The position numbers and the translations under genes are program-made. The notes beneath the pieces were generated by a model. The model worked only from the letters and a program-made list of their open reading frames with translations. It ran no database searches and was not told the DNA's origin. A stretch of 64,000 nucleotides of DNA. Source: Streptomyces sp. SAJ15. GTDB lineage: Bacteria; Actinomycetota; Actinomycetes; Streptomycetales; Streptomycetaceae. The DNA lies in NCBI RefSeq assembly GCF_007595705.1, contig NZ_NISY01000002.1, forward strand, positions 558,001 through 622,000, written 5' to 3'. Of the stretch, positions 54,815 through 64,000 are shown in pieces. How positions within the stretch are numbered: the stretch's first letter is position 1; every line of letters begins with the position of its first letter.

Positions 54815-56761
54815 ATGACAGCGACCACCGTCCAACCCTCCGAGACCCCCTCCGAGCCCGAGACCCTGACGGCCGCCCGGCAGGCCACGGCCCGCGCCGT
54901 CGACCACCTGCTGGGGTGTCAGGACCCCGAGGGGTGGTGGAAGGGCGACCTGGAGACCAACGTCACCATGGACGCCGAGGACCTGATGCTCCGCCAGTTC
55001 CTCGGCATCAGGGACGAGCGCGTCCTCGCCGCCGCGGCGCGCCACATCCGGTCCCAGCAGAGAGCCGACGGCACCTGGGCCACCTTCTACGGCGGCCCCT
55101 CCGAACTCTCCGCCACCGTCGAGGCGTATGTCGCCCTGCGGCTGGCCGGGGACGGGCCCGACGAGCCGCACATGGCCGCCGCCTCCGCCTGGGTCCGCGA
55201 ACGCGGCGGCATCGCCCGGGCCCGTGTCTTCACCCGCATCTGGCTCGCTCTCTTCGGCTGGTGGCGCTGGGAGGACCTGCCCGAGCTGCCCCCCGAGCTG
55301 ATCTACCTGCCCACCTGGGTGCCGCTGAACATCTACGACTTCGGCTGCTGGGCCCGGCAGACCATCGTGCCGCTCACCATCGTCTCCGCCCACCGCCCGG
55401 TGCGGCCCGGGCCGTTCAGCGTGGACGAGCTGCACACCGACCCCCGCCACCCCAACCCGCCGCGCCCCAGCGCCCCGCTGACCAGCTGGGACGGCCTCTT
55501 CCAGCGCCTGGACCGGGCGCTGCACGGCTACCGCAGGGTCGCCGTCGGCCCGCTGCGCCGGGCCGCGGTGCGGAGCTGCACCCGCTGGATCATCGAGCGC
55601 CAGGAGAACGACGGCTGCTGGGGCGGCATCCAGCCGCCCGCCGTCTACTCCCTCATCGCCCTGCACATCCTCGGCTACGACCTCGGCCATCCGGTGCTGC
55701 GCGCCGGACTGGAGTCGCTGGAACGGTTCGCCGTGTGGCGCGAGGACGGCAGCCGGATGATCGAGGCCTGCCAGTCCCCGGTCTGGGACACCTGCCTGGC
55801 CACCATCGCCCTCGTCGACGCCGGACTCGCCCCGGACCACCCGGCCCTGGTCAAGGCCGCCGACTGGATGCTGGGGGAGGAGATCGACCGACGTGGCGAC
55901 TGGGCGGTGCGCCGGCCCGAACTCCCGCCCGGCGGCTGGGCCTTCGAGTTCCACAACGACACCTACCCCGACATCGACGACACCGCCGAGGTGGTGCTGG
56001 CGTTGCGCCGGGTGGACCACCCCGAACCGGACCGGGTCGAGGCGGCCGTCCGCCGCGCCACCCGCTGGAACCTGGGCATGCAGTCCAAGAACGGCGCCTG
56101 GGCCGCCTTCGACGTGGACAACACCAGCCCGTTCCCCAACCGGCTGCCGTTCTGCGACTTCGGCGAGGTCATCGACCCGCCCTCGGCCGATGTCACCGCG
56201 CACGTGGTGGAGATGCTCGCCTGGGTGGGTCTGGCGCGGGATCCGCGAGCCCGGCGCGGCATCGCCTGGCTGCTGGCCGAGCAGGAGGTCGACGGCGCCT
56301 GGTTCGGCCGCTGGGGCACCAACTACGTCTACGGCACCGGCTCGGTCGTCCCCGCCCTGGTGGCGGCCGGCGTCCCCGCCTCGCACCCCGCGATCCGGCG
56401 CGCCGTCGCCTGGCTGGAGCGGGTGCAGAACGAGGACGGCGGCTGGGGCGAGGACCAGCGGTCCTACCGGGACCCGGAGTGGATCGCCCGCGGACCCTCC
56501 ACCGCCTCACAGACCGCCTGGGCGCTGCTGGCGCTGCTGGCGGCCGGCGAGCGGGAGTCCAAGGCCGTGGAGCGCGCGGTGACCTGGCTGACCGACACCC
56601 AGCTGTCGGACGGCTCCTGGGACGAGCCGCAGTTCACCGGCACCGGCTTCCCCTGGGACTTCTCCATCAACTACCACCTGTACCGGCAGGTCTTCCCGGT
56701 CACCGCGCTCGGCCGCTATGTGTACGGCGAGCCGGCCCTGCCGCCGGCCCGGGACGCCTGA
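54815..56761 (+). CDS. shc: Squalene-hopene cyclase
   Basis: A 648-residue triterpene cyclase. The catalytic DXDD is DIDD at 386-389 in YPDIDDTAEV, with Asp388 as the central acid. QW repeats are visible (for example NEDGGWGEDQ and QENDGCWGG). It converts squalene to hopene/hopanol at the membrane. ATG 54815 with AAGGGG upstream. Its stop overlaps the ATG of the next gene. The usual shc context, hpnCDE plus later hpn genes, is complete here. Confidence 0.97.
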   Translation: MTATTVQPSETPSEPETLTAARQATARAVDHLLGCQDPEGWWKGDLETNVTMDAEDLMLRQFLGIRDERVLAAAARHIRSQQRADGTWATFYGGPSELSATVEAYVALRLAGDGPDEPHMAAASAWVRERGGIARARVFTRIWLALFGWWRWEDLPELPPELIYLPTWVPLNIYDFGCWARQTIVPLTIVSAHRPVRPGPFSVDELHTDPRHPNPPRPSAPLTSWDGLFQRLDRALHGYRRVAVGPLRRAAVRSCTRWIIERQENDGCWGGIQPPAVYSLIALHILGYDLGHPVLRAGLESLERFAVWREDGSRMIEACQSPVWDTCLATIALVDAGLAPDHPALVKAADWMLGEEIDRRGDWAVRRPELPPGGWAFEFHNDTYPDIDDTAEVVLALRRVDHPEPDRVEAAVRRATRWNLGMQSKNGAWAAFDVDNTSPFPNRLPFCDFGEVIDPPSADVTAHVVEMLAWVGLARDPRARRGIAWLLAEQEVDGAWFGRWGTNYVYGTGSVVPALVAAGVPASHPAIRRAVAWLERVQNEDGGWGEDQRSYRDPEWIARGPSTASQTAWALLALLAAGERESKAVERAVTWLTDTQLSDGSWDEPQFTGTGFPWDFSINYHLYRQVFPVTALGRYVYGEPALPPARDA

Positions 56762-57408
56762 TGGAGCCCGCCCGGCCCGCCCCTCTCCTGATCGCGTGCG
56801 CGCTCGGCATCGAGCGGCTCGCCCTCCGCGGCGACCACGACGGCGCACACGGGCCGGTGACGGTGGTGCGCACCGGCATGGGCCCGCGGTCCGCCGAGCG
56901 CGCGGTGGCCCGCGCGCTCGGCGACGGCGCGGCCGCCCGCGACACCGCCGTGATCGCCACCGGCTTCTGCGCCGGGCTGGCCCCCGGGATGCACCCCGGA
57001 GACCTGGTCGTCGCCGACGAGACCCGCGACCCCGAGGGCCGCACCCCGTGCACCGCCAGCGAGACCCTGGCCGCCGCGCTGTCCGCCCTGGCCCCCGCCG
57101 GCGTCCGACGCACCCCGCACATCGGGCCCGTCGTCGGCTCCGACCATGTGGTGCGGGGTGCGGAGCGCGCGGTACTGCGCGCCACCGGCGCCCTCGCGGT
57201 GGACATGGAGTCCGCCGCCACGCTCCGCGCCGCCGTGTCGGCGGGCGCCCGCCCGGTTGCGGCCGTACGAGTGGTCGTGGACGCTCCTGAACATGAACTC
57301 GTCCGGATTGGCACATTGTGCGGTGGAATATCTGCTTTCCGGGTACTACGCACTCTGCTCCCGGCTTTCTTTGAATGGCACCGATCCTTGCCGCTCCCCA
57401 GGAGGTGA
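56761..57408 (+). CDS. hpnG: HpnG-like adenosylhopane nucleosidase/phosphorylase
   Basis: A 215-residue member of the nucleoside phosphorylase family, with VVRTGMGPRSAERAV near 35 and ALAVDMESAA near 150 (the purine-binding glutamate). In hopanoid loci HpnG removes adenine from adenosylhopane to give ribosylhopane (or its phosphate). The ATG at 56761 shares its base with the shc stop. The last 10 residues are basic. The position between shc and hpnH supports the assignment. Confidence 0.87.
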   Translation: MEPARPAPLLIACALGIERLALRGDHDGAHGPVTVVRTGMGPRSAERAVARALGDGAAARDTAVIATGFCAGLAPGMHPGDLVVADETRDPEGRTPCTASETLAAALSALAPAGVRRTPHIGPVVGSDHVVRGAERAVLRATGALAVDMESAATLRAAVSAGARPVAAVRVVVDAPEHELVRIGTLCGGISAFRVLRTLLPAFFEWHRSLPLPRR

Positions 57409-57413
57409 GCCAG

Positions 57414-58439
57414 ATGGCCATGCCGCTCCGACAGTCCATCCGGGTCGCGACATACGTTTTCACGCAGAAAGTCATCCGGCGGCGTGAGAAGTTCCCGCTG
57501 ATCGTGGAGCTGGAGCCGCTGTACGCCTGCAACCTCAAGTGCGAGGGCTGCGGGAAGATCCAACACCCGGCCGGGGTGCTCAAGCAGCGCATGCCGGTGG
57601 CCCAGGCGGTCGGCGCGGTGCTGGAATCCGGTGCTCCGATGGTCTCCATCGCCGGTGGCGAACCCCTGATGCACCCCCAGATCGGCGAGATCGTCCGACA
57701 GTTGGTGGAGCGGAGGCGCTATGTCTTCCTCTGCACCAACGCCGTACTGCTGCGCAAGAAGATCGACGAGTTCACCCCGTCCCCGTACTTCGCCTTCGCG
57801 GTGCACATCGACGGGCTGCGCGAGCGGCACGACGAGTCGGTGGCCAAGGAGGGGGTCTTCGACGAGGCGGTCGCGGCCATCAAGGAGGCGCAGCGGCGCG
57901 GTTTCCGCACCACCACCAACTCGACCTTCTTCAACACCGACACCCCGCAGACCGTGGTCGAGGTGCTCAACTTCCTCAACGACGACCTGAAGGTGGACGA
58001 GATGATGATCTCGCCCGCCTACGCCTATGAGAAGGCACCCGACCAGGAACACTTCCTGGGCGTCGAGCAGACCCGGGAACTGTTCAAGAAGGCGTTCGCC
58101 GGCGGCAACCGGAAGCGCTGGCGGCTCAACCACAGCCCGCTCTTCCTGGACTTCCTGGAAGGCCGCACCGACTTCCCCTGCACGGCCTGGGGGATCCCGA
58201 ACTACTCCCTCTTCGGCTGGCAGCGCCCCTGCTATCTGATGGCGGACGGCTATGTCCCCACCTACCGGCAGCTGGTCGAGGAGACCGACTGGGACAAGTA
58301 CGGGCGCGGCAAGGACCCGCGCTGCGACAACTGCATGGCGCACTGCGGCTATGAGCCGACCGCCGTGCTCGCCACCGTGGGCTCGCTCAAGGAGTCGCTG
58401 CGCGCGGCCCGCGAGACCATGTCCGGGAACCATGGGTGA
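57414..58439 (+). CDS. hpnH: HpnH, radical-SAM adenosyl hopene transferase
   Basis: A 341-residue radical SAM protein. The cluster motif is CNLKCEGCG and further cysteines lie in [12 protein letters not shown] near the C-terminus. HpnH attaches an adenosyl group to hopene as the first step of side-chain extension. ATG 57414 has AGGAGG upstream. This gene immediately follows the HpnG-like gene and precedes ispG. Confidence 0.95.
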   Translation: MAMPLRQSIRVATYVFTQKVIRRREKFPLIVELEPLYACNLKCEGCGKIQHPAGVLKQRMPVAQAVGAVLESGAPMVSIAGGEPLMHPQIGEIVRQLVERRRYVFLCTNAVLLRKKIDEFTPSPYFAFAVHIDGLRERHDESVAKEGVFDEAVAAIKEAQRRGFRTTTNSTFFNTDTPQTVVEVLNFLNDDLKVDEMMISPAYAYEKAPDQEHFLGVEQTRELFKKAFAGGNRKRWRLNHSPLFLDFLEGRTDFPCTAWGIPNYSLFGWQRPCYLMADGYVPTYRQLVEETDWDKYGRGKDPRCDNCMAHCGYEPTAVLATVGSLKESLRAARETMSGNHG

Positions 58440-58443
58440 GGCC

Positions 58444-59610
58444 ATGACAGCGACAGAGACGCTCGACCTCGGGCTCCCCGCCATGCCCGTCCGGCCGCTC
58501 GCCCCGCGCCGGCCCAGCCGACGGATCCAGGTCGGGTCGGTGGCGGTGGGCGGGGGTGCGCCGGTGTCGGTGCAGTCCATGACGACGACGGTCACGGCGG
58601 ACATCGGTGCGACGTTGCAGCAGATCGCGGAGTTGACGGCCTCGGGGTGTCAGATCGTGCGGGTGGCGTGTCCGTCGCAGGATGACGCGGACGCGTTGCC
58701 GGTGATCGCGAGGAAGTCGCAGATCCCGGTGATCGCGGACATCCACTTCCAGCCGAAGTACGTGTTCGCGGCGATCGACGCCGGTTGCGCCGCGGTGCGG
58801 GTCAATCCGGGGAACATCCGGCAGTTCGACGACAAGGTGAAGGAGATCGCCAAGGCGGCCTCCGACGCCGGTGTCCCGATCCGTATCGGCGTCAACGCCG
58901 GTTCGCTGGACAAGCGGCTGCTGGCGAAGTACGGCAAGGCCACGCCGGAGGCGCTGGTGGAGTCGGCGCTGTGGGAGTGCTCGCTGTTCGAGGAGCACGG
59001 CTTCAGGGACATCAAGATCTCCGTCAAGCACAACGACCCGGTGGTCATGGTCAACGCCTACCGGCAGCTCGCCGCCCGGTGTGACTACCCGCTCCACCTG
59101 GGCGTGACCGAGGCGGGCCCCGCCTTCCAGGGCACGATCAAGTCCGCGGTGGCCTTCGGTGCCCTGCTCTCGGAGGGCATCGGCGACACCATCCGGGTCT
59201 CCCTCTCCGCTCCGCCGGCGGAGGAGGTCAAGGTCGGCATCCAGATCCTGGAGTCGCTCAACCTGCGCCAGCGTCGACTGGAGATCGTCTCCTGCCCCTC
59301 CTGCGGCCGCGCCCAGGTGGATGTCTACAAGCTGGCGGATCAGGTGACCGCGGGTCTTGAGGGGATGGAGGTGCCGTTGCGGGTGGCGGTGATGGGCTGT
59401 GTCGTGAACGGTCCCGGCGAGGCCCGGGAGGCCGACCTCGGTGTGGCCTCGGGCAACGGCAAGGGGCAGATCTTCGTGAAGGGCGAGGTGATCAAGACGG
59501 TGCCCGAGTCGAAGATCGTCGAGACCCTCATCGAAGAGGCCATGCGACTCGCGGAGGTGATGGAGACCGAGGGTGTCCCGTCGGGGACCCCCGATGTGAC
59601 CGTGAGCTAG
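58444..59610 (+). CDS. ispG: IspG, HMBPP synthase (MEP pathway)
   Basis: A 388-residue [4Fe-4S] enzyme converting MEcPP to HMBPP. The N-terminal TIM barrel begins with [15 protein letters not shown]. Cluster cysteines are in [12 protein letters not shown] and [16 protein letters not shown] 58444 is chosen over ATG 58432 (in frame) because GGTGAGG precedes it. Codon use shifts inside the gene: 58530-58860 and about 59340-59480 prefer G/T-ending codons (GTG, TTG, TCG), unlike neighbours. This may be a paralog-derived copy, since streptomycetes often have a second ispG elsewhere. Confidence 0.95.
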   Translation: MTATETLDLGLPAMPVRPLAPRRPSRRIQVGSVAVGGGAPVSVQSMTTTVTADIGATLQQIAELTASGCQIVRVACPSQDDADALPVIARKSQIPVIADIHFQPKYVFAAIDAGCAAVRVNPGNIRQFDDKVKEIAKAASDAGVPIRIGVNAGSLDKRLLAKYGKATPEALVESALWECSLFEEHGFRDIKISVKHNDPVVMVNAYRQLAARCDYPLHLGVTEAGPAFQGTIKSAVAFGALLSEGIGDTIRVSLSAPPAEEVKVGIQILESLNLRQRRLEIVSCPSCGRAQVDVYKLADQVTAGLEGMEVPLRVAVMGCVVNGPGEAREADLGVASGNGKGQIFVKGEVIKTVPESKIVETLIEEAMRLAEVMETEGVPSGTPDVTVS

Positions 59611-59631
59611 CCACGAAGAGGGGGACCCACC

Positions 59632-61680
59632 ATGTCGCTCCTGGAGACCATCCGAGGCCCGCGCGACCTGAAAGCGCTACCCGAAGACCAACTCGGCCGA
59701 CTCGCCGCCGAGATCCGCGAGTTCCTGGTCCGCGCGGTGACCAGAACCGGCGGACACCTCGGCCCCAACCTCGGCGTCGTGGAGCTGTCGATAGCCCTCC
59801 ACCGGGTCTTCGACTCGCCCACCGACCGCATCCTGTGGGACACCGGGCACCAGTCCTACGTCCACAAGCTGCTCACCGGCCGCCAGGACTTCTCCAAGCT
59901 CCGCGGCAAGGGCGGGCTCTCCGGCTACCCGTCCCGCGACGAGTCCGAGCACGACGTCATCGAGAACAGCCACGCCTCCACGGTGCTGGGCTGGGCCGAC
60001 GGCCTCGCCAAGGCCGACGAGGTGCTCGGCCGCACCGACCGGCACGTGGTCGCGGTGATCGGCGACGGCGCGCTGACCGGCGGCATGGCCTGGGAGGCGC
60101 TCAACAACATCGCCGCCGCCAAGGACCGGCCACTGATCATCGTCGTCAACGACAACGAGCGCTCCTACGCGCCCACCATCGGCGGCCTCGCCAACCACCT
60201 CGCCACGCTGCGCACCACCGACGGCTACGAGCGCGTCCTCGCCTGGGGCAAGGACGTGCTGCAACGCACACCCGTCGTCGGCCAGCACATCTACGGGTCC
60301 CTGCACGGCGCCAAGAAGGGCTTCAAGGACACCTTCGCACCGCAGGGCATGTTCGAGGACCTGGGGCTGAAGTACGTCGGACCCGTCGACGGGCACGACA
60401 TCGCGGCCGTCGAGTCGGCGCTGCGCCGCGCCCGACGGTTCCACGGCCCCGTACTGATCCACTGCATCACCGCCAAGGGCCGCGGCTATCGGCCCGCCCT
60501 GGAGGACGAGGCCGACCACTTCCACACCGTCGGCGCGATGGACCCGCTGACCTGCCAGCCGCTCAGCCCCTCCGGCGGGCCGTCCTGGACCTCGGTCTTC
60601 GGCGACGAGATGGTGCGGATCGGCTCCGAGCGGCCCGATGTGGTGGCCCTGACCGCGGCGATGCTGCACCCGGTCGGGCTCGGCCCGTTCGCCGAGCGGT
60701 TCCCGCACCGGGTCTGGGACGTGGGCATCGCCGAGCAGCACGCCGCGGTGTCGGCCGCGGGGCTGGCCACCGGCGGGTTGCACCCGGTCTTCGCCGTCTA
60801 CGCCACCTTCCTCAACCGGGCCTTCGACCAACTGCTGATGGACGTCGCGCTGCACCGCTGCGGGGTGACCTTCGTCCTCGACCGCGCGGGCGTCACCGGC
60901 ACCGACGGCCCCAGCCACAACGGCATGTGGGACCTGTCCATCCTCCAGGTCGTGCCCGGACTGCGGATCGCCGCGCCGCGCGACGCCGACCAGCTGCGGG
61001 CGCAACTGCGGGAGGCGGTCGACGTGGACGACGCGCCCACCGTGGTCCGCTTCCCGAAGGAGTCGGTCGGCGAGCCGATCCCGGCGGTGGCCCGGGTGGG
61101 CGGCATGGACGTGCTGCGCGAGGCCCCGGACCGCGCCGATGTGCTGCTGGTCGCGGTCGGGGCGATGGCGCCGGTCGCGCTGGCGGCGGCCGAGCTGCTG
61201 GCCGAGCGCGCCGTCCACTGCACGGTCGTCGACCCGCGCTGGGTCAAGCCCGTCGACGCGGCGCTGCCCGCGCTGGCGGCCCGCCACCGGGCGGTGGCCG
61301 TCGTGGAGGACGGCAGCCGCAACGGCGGCGTCGGGTCGGCGGTCGCCCAGGCGCTGCGCGACGCCGCGGTGGACCTGCCGGTGCGCACCTTCGGCATCCC
61401 CGAGCGGTTCCTGCCGCACGCCAAGCGGGGCGAGGTCCTCGCCGACATCGGGCTGACCCCGGTCGAGATCGCCGCGGGGATCGGCGCGGCGCTGGGCCAC
61501 GGACGGGTCAGCCGACAGCGCGGGTCCGCCGCCGAGGACGCCCGGGCTCACGCCCGGCCCACCGAGACCCTCGCCGAAAGCCCCGGCGAGACCACCGCCG
61601 AGAGCCGCCGGCAGGTCCCGGACCACGCGTCGAGCGGGGCGGGTGAGCACACCATGGAGAGCAGGGAGCGCCGCCGATGA
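59632..61680 (+). CDS. dxs: DXS, 1-deoxy-D-xylulose-5-phosphate synthase
   Basis: A 682-residue thiamine-diphosphate enzyme, first step of the MEP pathway. The TPP site [30 protein letters not shown] and the C-terminal transketolase domain are complete. ATG 59632 has GAGGGGG upstream. About 58 residues after the normal end (from roughly 625) form a charged low-complexity tail before the stop, longer than usual. The stop overlaps the next gene (ATGA). Coupled with ispG it would feed FPP for hopanoids. Confidence 0.95.
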   Translation: MSLLETIRGPRDLKALPEDQLGRLAAEIREFLVRAVTRTGGHLGPNLGVVELSIALHRVFDSPTDRILWDTGHQSYVHKLLTGRQDFSKLRGKGGLSGYPSRDESEHDVIENSHASTVLGWADGLAKADEVLGRTDRHVVAVIGDGALTGGMAWEALNNIAAAKDRPLIIVVNDNERSYAPTIGGLANHLATLRTTDGYERVLAWGKDVLQRTPVVGQHIYGSLHGAKKGFKDTFAPQGMFEDLGLKYVGPVDGHDIAAVESALRRARRFHGPVLIHCITAKGRGYRPALEDEADHFHTVGAMDPLTCQPLSPSGGPSWTSVFGDEMVRIGSERPDVVALTAAMLHPVGLGPFAERFPHRVWDVGIAEQHAAVSAAGLATGGLHPVFAVYATFLNRAFDQLLMDVALHRCGVTFVLDRAGVTGTDGPSHNGMWDLSILQVVPGLRIAAPRDADQLRAQLREAVDVDDAPTVVRFPKESVGEPIPAVARVGGMDVLREAPDRADVLLVAVGAMAPVALAAAELLAERAVHCTVVDPRWVKPVDAALPALAARHRAVAVVEDGSRNGGVGSAVAQALRDAAVDLPVRTFGIPERFLPHAKRGEVLADIGLTPVEIAAGIGAALGHGRVSRQRGSAAEDARAHARPTETLAESPGETTAESRRQVPDHASSGAGEHTMESRERRR

Positions 61681-63077
61681 CCGCCGCCGAACCGTCACCG
61701 GGCTTCGACCTCGCCGGACTGCTCGCGGAGCGCGGCGCCGAGCGGTACGAGCTGCACGCCCGGTACCTCAACCACCAACTGCCGCGCATGCTGCGCACCA
61801 TCGGCTTCGACAAGGTCTACGAGCGGGCCGAGGGCGCCTACTTCTGGGACGCGGACGGCCGCGACTACCTGGACATGCTCGCCGGCTTCGGCGTGATGGG
61901 CCTGGGCCGCCACCACCCCGTCGTGCGCCGGGCGCTGCACGACGTCCTGGACGCCTCGCTGGCCGATCTGACCCGCTTCGACTGCCCGCCGCTGCCCGGG
62001 CTGCTGGCCGAGCGGCTGCTGTCGTACGTCCCCCACCTGGACCGGGTGTTCTTCGGCAACAGCGGCACCGAGGCCGTCGAGACGGCCCTGAAGTTCGCCC
62101 GGTTCGCCACCGGCAAGCCGCGCGTCGTCTACTGCGCGCACGCCTTTCACGGGCTGACCACCGGCTCGCTCTCGGTCAACGGTGAGGACGGCTTCCGCGC
62201 GGGCTTCGCCCCGCTGCTGCCGGACACCGCCATCGAACTGGGGGACCTGGCCGCCCTGGAGCGGGAGCTCGGGCGCGGTGACGTGGCCGCGCTGGTGGTC
62301 GAGCCGATCCAGGGCAAGGGCGTGCACCCCGCCCCGCCCGGCTTCCTGCGGGCCGCGCAGGAGCTGCTGCACCGACACAAGGGGCTGCTCATCGCCGACG
62401 AGGTGCAGACCGGGCTCGGCCGGACCGGGGACTTCTTCGCCTACCAGCACGAGGAGGGCGTCGAACCGGACCTGGTCTGCGTGGCCAAGGCGCTCTCCGG
62501 CGGCTATGTGCCGGTCGGCGCCACCCTCGGCAAGGACTGGATCTTCAAGAAGGTCTACTCCTCGATGGACCGGGTGCTGGTGCACTCCGCCAGCTTCGGC
62601 TCCAACGCGCAGGCCATGGCCGCGGGGCTGGCCGTGCTCGCCGTCATGGAGGACGAGAGGACCGTCGAGAACGCCCGGCGCACCGGCGACCTGCTGCGCG
62701 ACCGACTCGCCGCGCTGGTGGACCGCTACGAGCTGCTGTACGCGGTGCGCGGGCGCGGCTTGATGATCGGGATCGAGTTCGGCCGGCCCCGGTCGCTGGC
62801 CCTGCGCGGCCGCTGGACCATGCTCCAGACGGCCCGGAAGGGGCTGTTCGCGCAGTTGGTCGTCGCCCCGCTGCTGCACCGGCACCGCATCCTCACCCAG
62901 GTCTCCGGCGACCACATGGAGGTCATTAAGCTGATCCCGCCGCTGATCATCGGCGAGCGCGAAGTGGACCGCTTCGTCGATGCCTTCACCGCCGTCATGG
63001 ACGAGGCCCACTCGGGCGGCGGTCTGATCTGGGACTTCGGCCGCACGCTGGTGAAGCAGGCGGTGGCGGGACGGTGA
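61677..63077 (+). CDS. hpnO: HpnO-like class III aminotransferase
   Basis: A 466-residue PLP enzyme. The PLP lysine is Lys271 in [30 protein letters not shown] and [13 protein letters not shown] are family marks. In hopanoid loci HpnO-type aminotransferases convert the ribosylhopane-derived aldehyde to aminobacteriohopanetriol. The last gene of the operon, it overlaps dxs by four bases. An ornithine/acetylornithine-type substrate cannot be ruled out by sequence alone, but the context favours hopanoids. Confidence 0.88.
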   Translation: MTAAEPSPGFDLAGLLAERGAERYELHARYLNHQLPRMLRTIGFDKVYERAEGAYFWDADGRDYLDMLAGFGVMGLGRHHPVVRRALHDVLDASLADLTRFDCPPLPGLLAERLLSYVPHLDRVFFGNSGTEAVETALKFARFATGKPRVVYCAHAFHGLTTGSLSVNGEDGFRAGFAPLLPDTAIELGDLAALERELGRGDVAALVVEPIQGKGVHPAPPGFLRAAQELLHRHKGLLIADEVQTGLGRTGDFFAYQHEEGVEPDLVCVAKALSGGYVPVGATLGKDWIFKKVYSSMDRVLVHSASFGSNAQAMAAGLAVLAVMEDERTVENARRTGDLLRDRLAALVDRYELLYAVRGRGLMIGIEFGRPRSLALRGRWTMLQTARKGLFAQLVVAPLLHRHRILTQVSGDHMEVIKLIPPLIIGEREVDRFVDAFTAVMDEAHSGGGLIWDFGRTLVKQAVAGR

Positions 63078-63122
63078 ACCGGCCGGCCGACTGACGCGTC
63101 GCACACGGGAGAGGCACGAGCC

Positions 63123-64000
63123 ATGCTCGCCACGGAGACCATACGTTCCGTCAACGAGCTGACCGGGTGGTGGGCGCGGAGCGCGGTGCCGGAGGCGGCC
63201 GAGGGCACCGTGTTCTCCGCCGCCGGGGTGTGGCCGCTGCTCGCCCTGCTGGCGGGCGGCGCCGACGGCCGGGCCCGGGGGGAACTGCACGGCACCCTCT
63301 CCCTCGCCGGCGCGGACAGCGCGTCGGCCCGCGGCCGCGAGTTGATCGAGGCGCTGGGCGCGATGGAGGGCGTGGCCGTGGCCACCGGCCTGTGGACCCG
63401 CGCGGAGCGGGTGCCGCTACGGCCGGTGTGGGCGGCCGCGCTGCCGCCCGGCGTCCACGGGGAGTTGACCGGCGCCCCCGACCGGGACCGCGCGGCGCTG
63501 GACGCCTGGGCGACCCGGCACACGGACGGCCGGATCACCGGGTTGCCGGTGCCGCTGACCGCCGACACCCTGCTGGTCCTGGCCGGGGCGCTGCTGCTGC
63601 GCACCCGGTGGACCCGCCCCTTCGGCGAGGGCTGGCTGGAGCCCGACGACGGGCCGTGGCGGGGGCGGCGGCTGACCGGCCTCTACCGCTCCGGCCCGGA
63701 CCTCGACCTGCTTCGGGTCGCCCCCGACACCCCGGCGGGGCCGCTGACGCTCGCCGAGGTCGCCGGCGACAACGGGCTGGAGGTGCGCCTGGTCCGCGGC
63801 GCCGCGGGCGTCCCCGGCGGCGAGGTGCTGCAGACGGCGGTGGCCGTACTGGACGGGGAGCACCCGGCGCTGCCCGGCTCGGCGCTCCCGTACGGTGAAC
63901 CGGCCCCCGGCGTCCGCGTGGTGGAGGCGACCAGCTGGGAGGAGCGCCCGACCCTCAACCTGGCCACCGTCCGCTTCACCGTGCGGGCGGAGCACGATCT
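63123..64000 (+). CDS. Serpin-family protein, 3' truncated by the window
   Basis: The N-terminal part of a serpin-fold protein, running off the window after 292 codons. FSAAGVWPLLALLAGGADG matches the N-terminal helix/strand region, and LDAWATRHTDGRITGLPVPL followed by TRWTRPF matches the serpin N-x-W-x4-T-x-G-x-I and W-x-x-P-F segments. The reactive centre loop lies outside the window, so inhibitory function cannot be judged. No signal peptide is visible. The gene follows the hopanoid operon by 45 bases. Confidence 0.8.
   Translation, partial: MLATETIRSVNELTGWWARSAVPEAAEGTVFSAAGVWPLLALLAGGADGRARGELHGTLSLAGADSASARGRELIEALGAMEGVAVATGLWTRAERVPLRPVWAAALPPGVHGELTGAPDRDRAALDAWATRHTDGRITGLPVPLTADTLLVLAGALLLRTRWTRPFGEGWLEPDDGPWRGRRLTGLYRSGPDLDLLRVAPDTPAGPLTLAEVAGDNGLEVRLVRGAAGVPGGEVLQTAVAVLDGEHPALPGSALPYGEPAPGVRVVEATSWEERPTLNLATVRFTVRAEHD

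Overview
The window is high-GC DNA whose gene content points to a Streptomyces chromosome. Evidence: strong C/G third-position bias, GTG starts, translationally coupled ATGA overlaps, a single noticed TTA (bldA-type) codon, and a hopanoid operon that includes its own ispG and dxs copies. I saw no tRNA, rRNA, insertion sequence, integrase or CRISPR array.

Region by region. (1) 1-6312: a fatty-acid/branched-chain beta-oxidation operon (partial CaiB-type CoA transferase/racemase, long-chain-type acyl-CoA dehydrogenase, thiolase, FadB-type fusion) facing a MerR regulator across a strong bidirectional hairpin. (2) 6485-11734: three secreted peptidases (M1 aminopeptidase, X-Pro dipeptidyl-peptidase-like serine hydrolase, M14 carboxypeptidase). 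(3) 11735-24033: housekeeping and small-molecule genes: D-amino-acid oxidase, methyltransferase, an unrecognised protein, ABC-F ATPase, Tex, an SCO6745-like protein, enoyl-CoA hydratase, anti-sigma-type ATPase, type 1 IPP isomerase and a cation diffusion facilitator. (4) 24034-32422: galE, then a tightly coupled seven-gene set (two CDP-alcohol phosphotransferases, a nucleotidyltransferase, a glycerol-1-phosphate-dehydrogenase-like enzyme, a GT2 glycosyltransferase and a TagGH-like ABC exporter), closed by a terminator. It looks like a pathway for making and exporting a phosphodiester-linked surface polymer or glycolipid.

(5) 32531-49624 is the most unusual segment: a co-directional secondary-lipid / PUFA-synthase-like iterative polyketide cluster bounded by IclR, small LuxR and TetR regulators. 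It has an AT-ACP protein, a 2023-residue protein ordered FabL-type enoyl reductase, ketosynthase, chain-length-factor-like KS, ketoreductase, dehydratase, and a second ketoreductase-hotdog protein whose dehydratase histidine is missing. A flavin monooxygenase (with a TTA codon), a SnoaL-like protein, an SDR and a P450 would tailor the chain. I see no thioesterase or phosphopantetheinyl transferase in the window. The product is not known to me.

(6) 49916-63077 is a complete hopanoid operon: hpnC, hpnD and hpnE make squalene, a polyprenyl synthase supplies FPP, shc cyclises squalene, hpnH/hpnG-type enzymes add and process the adenosyl side chain, and an HpnO-like aminotransferase aminates it. 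ispG and dxs lie in the same operon and would raise MEP-pathway flux; idi at 22189-22806 also serves isoprenoid supply. A 37-codon ORF made of 15-bp repeats and a strong hairpin sit just before shc. A serpin gene runs off the right edge.
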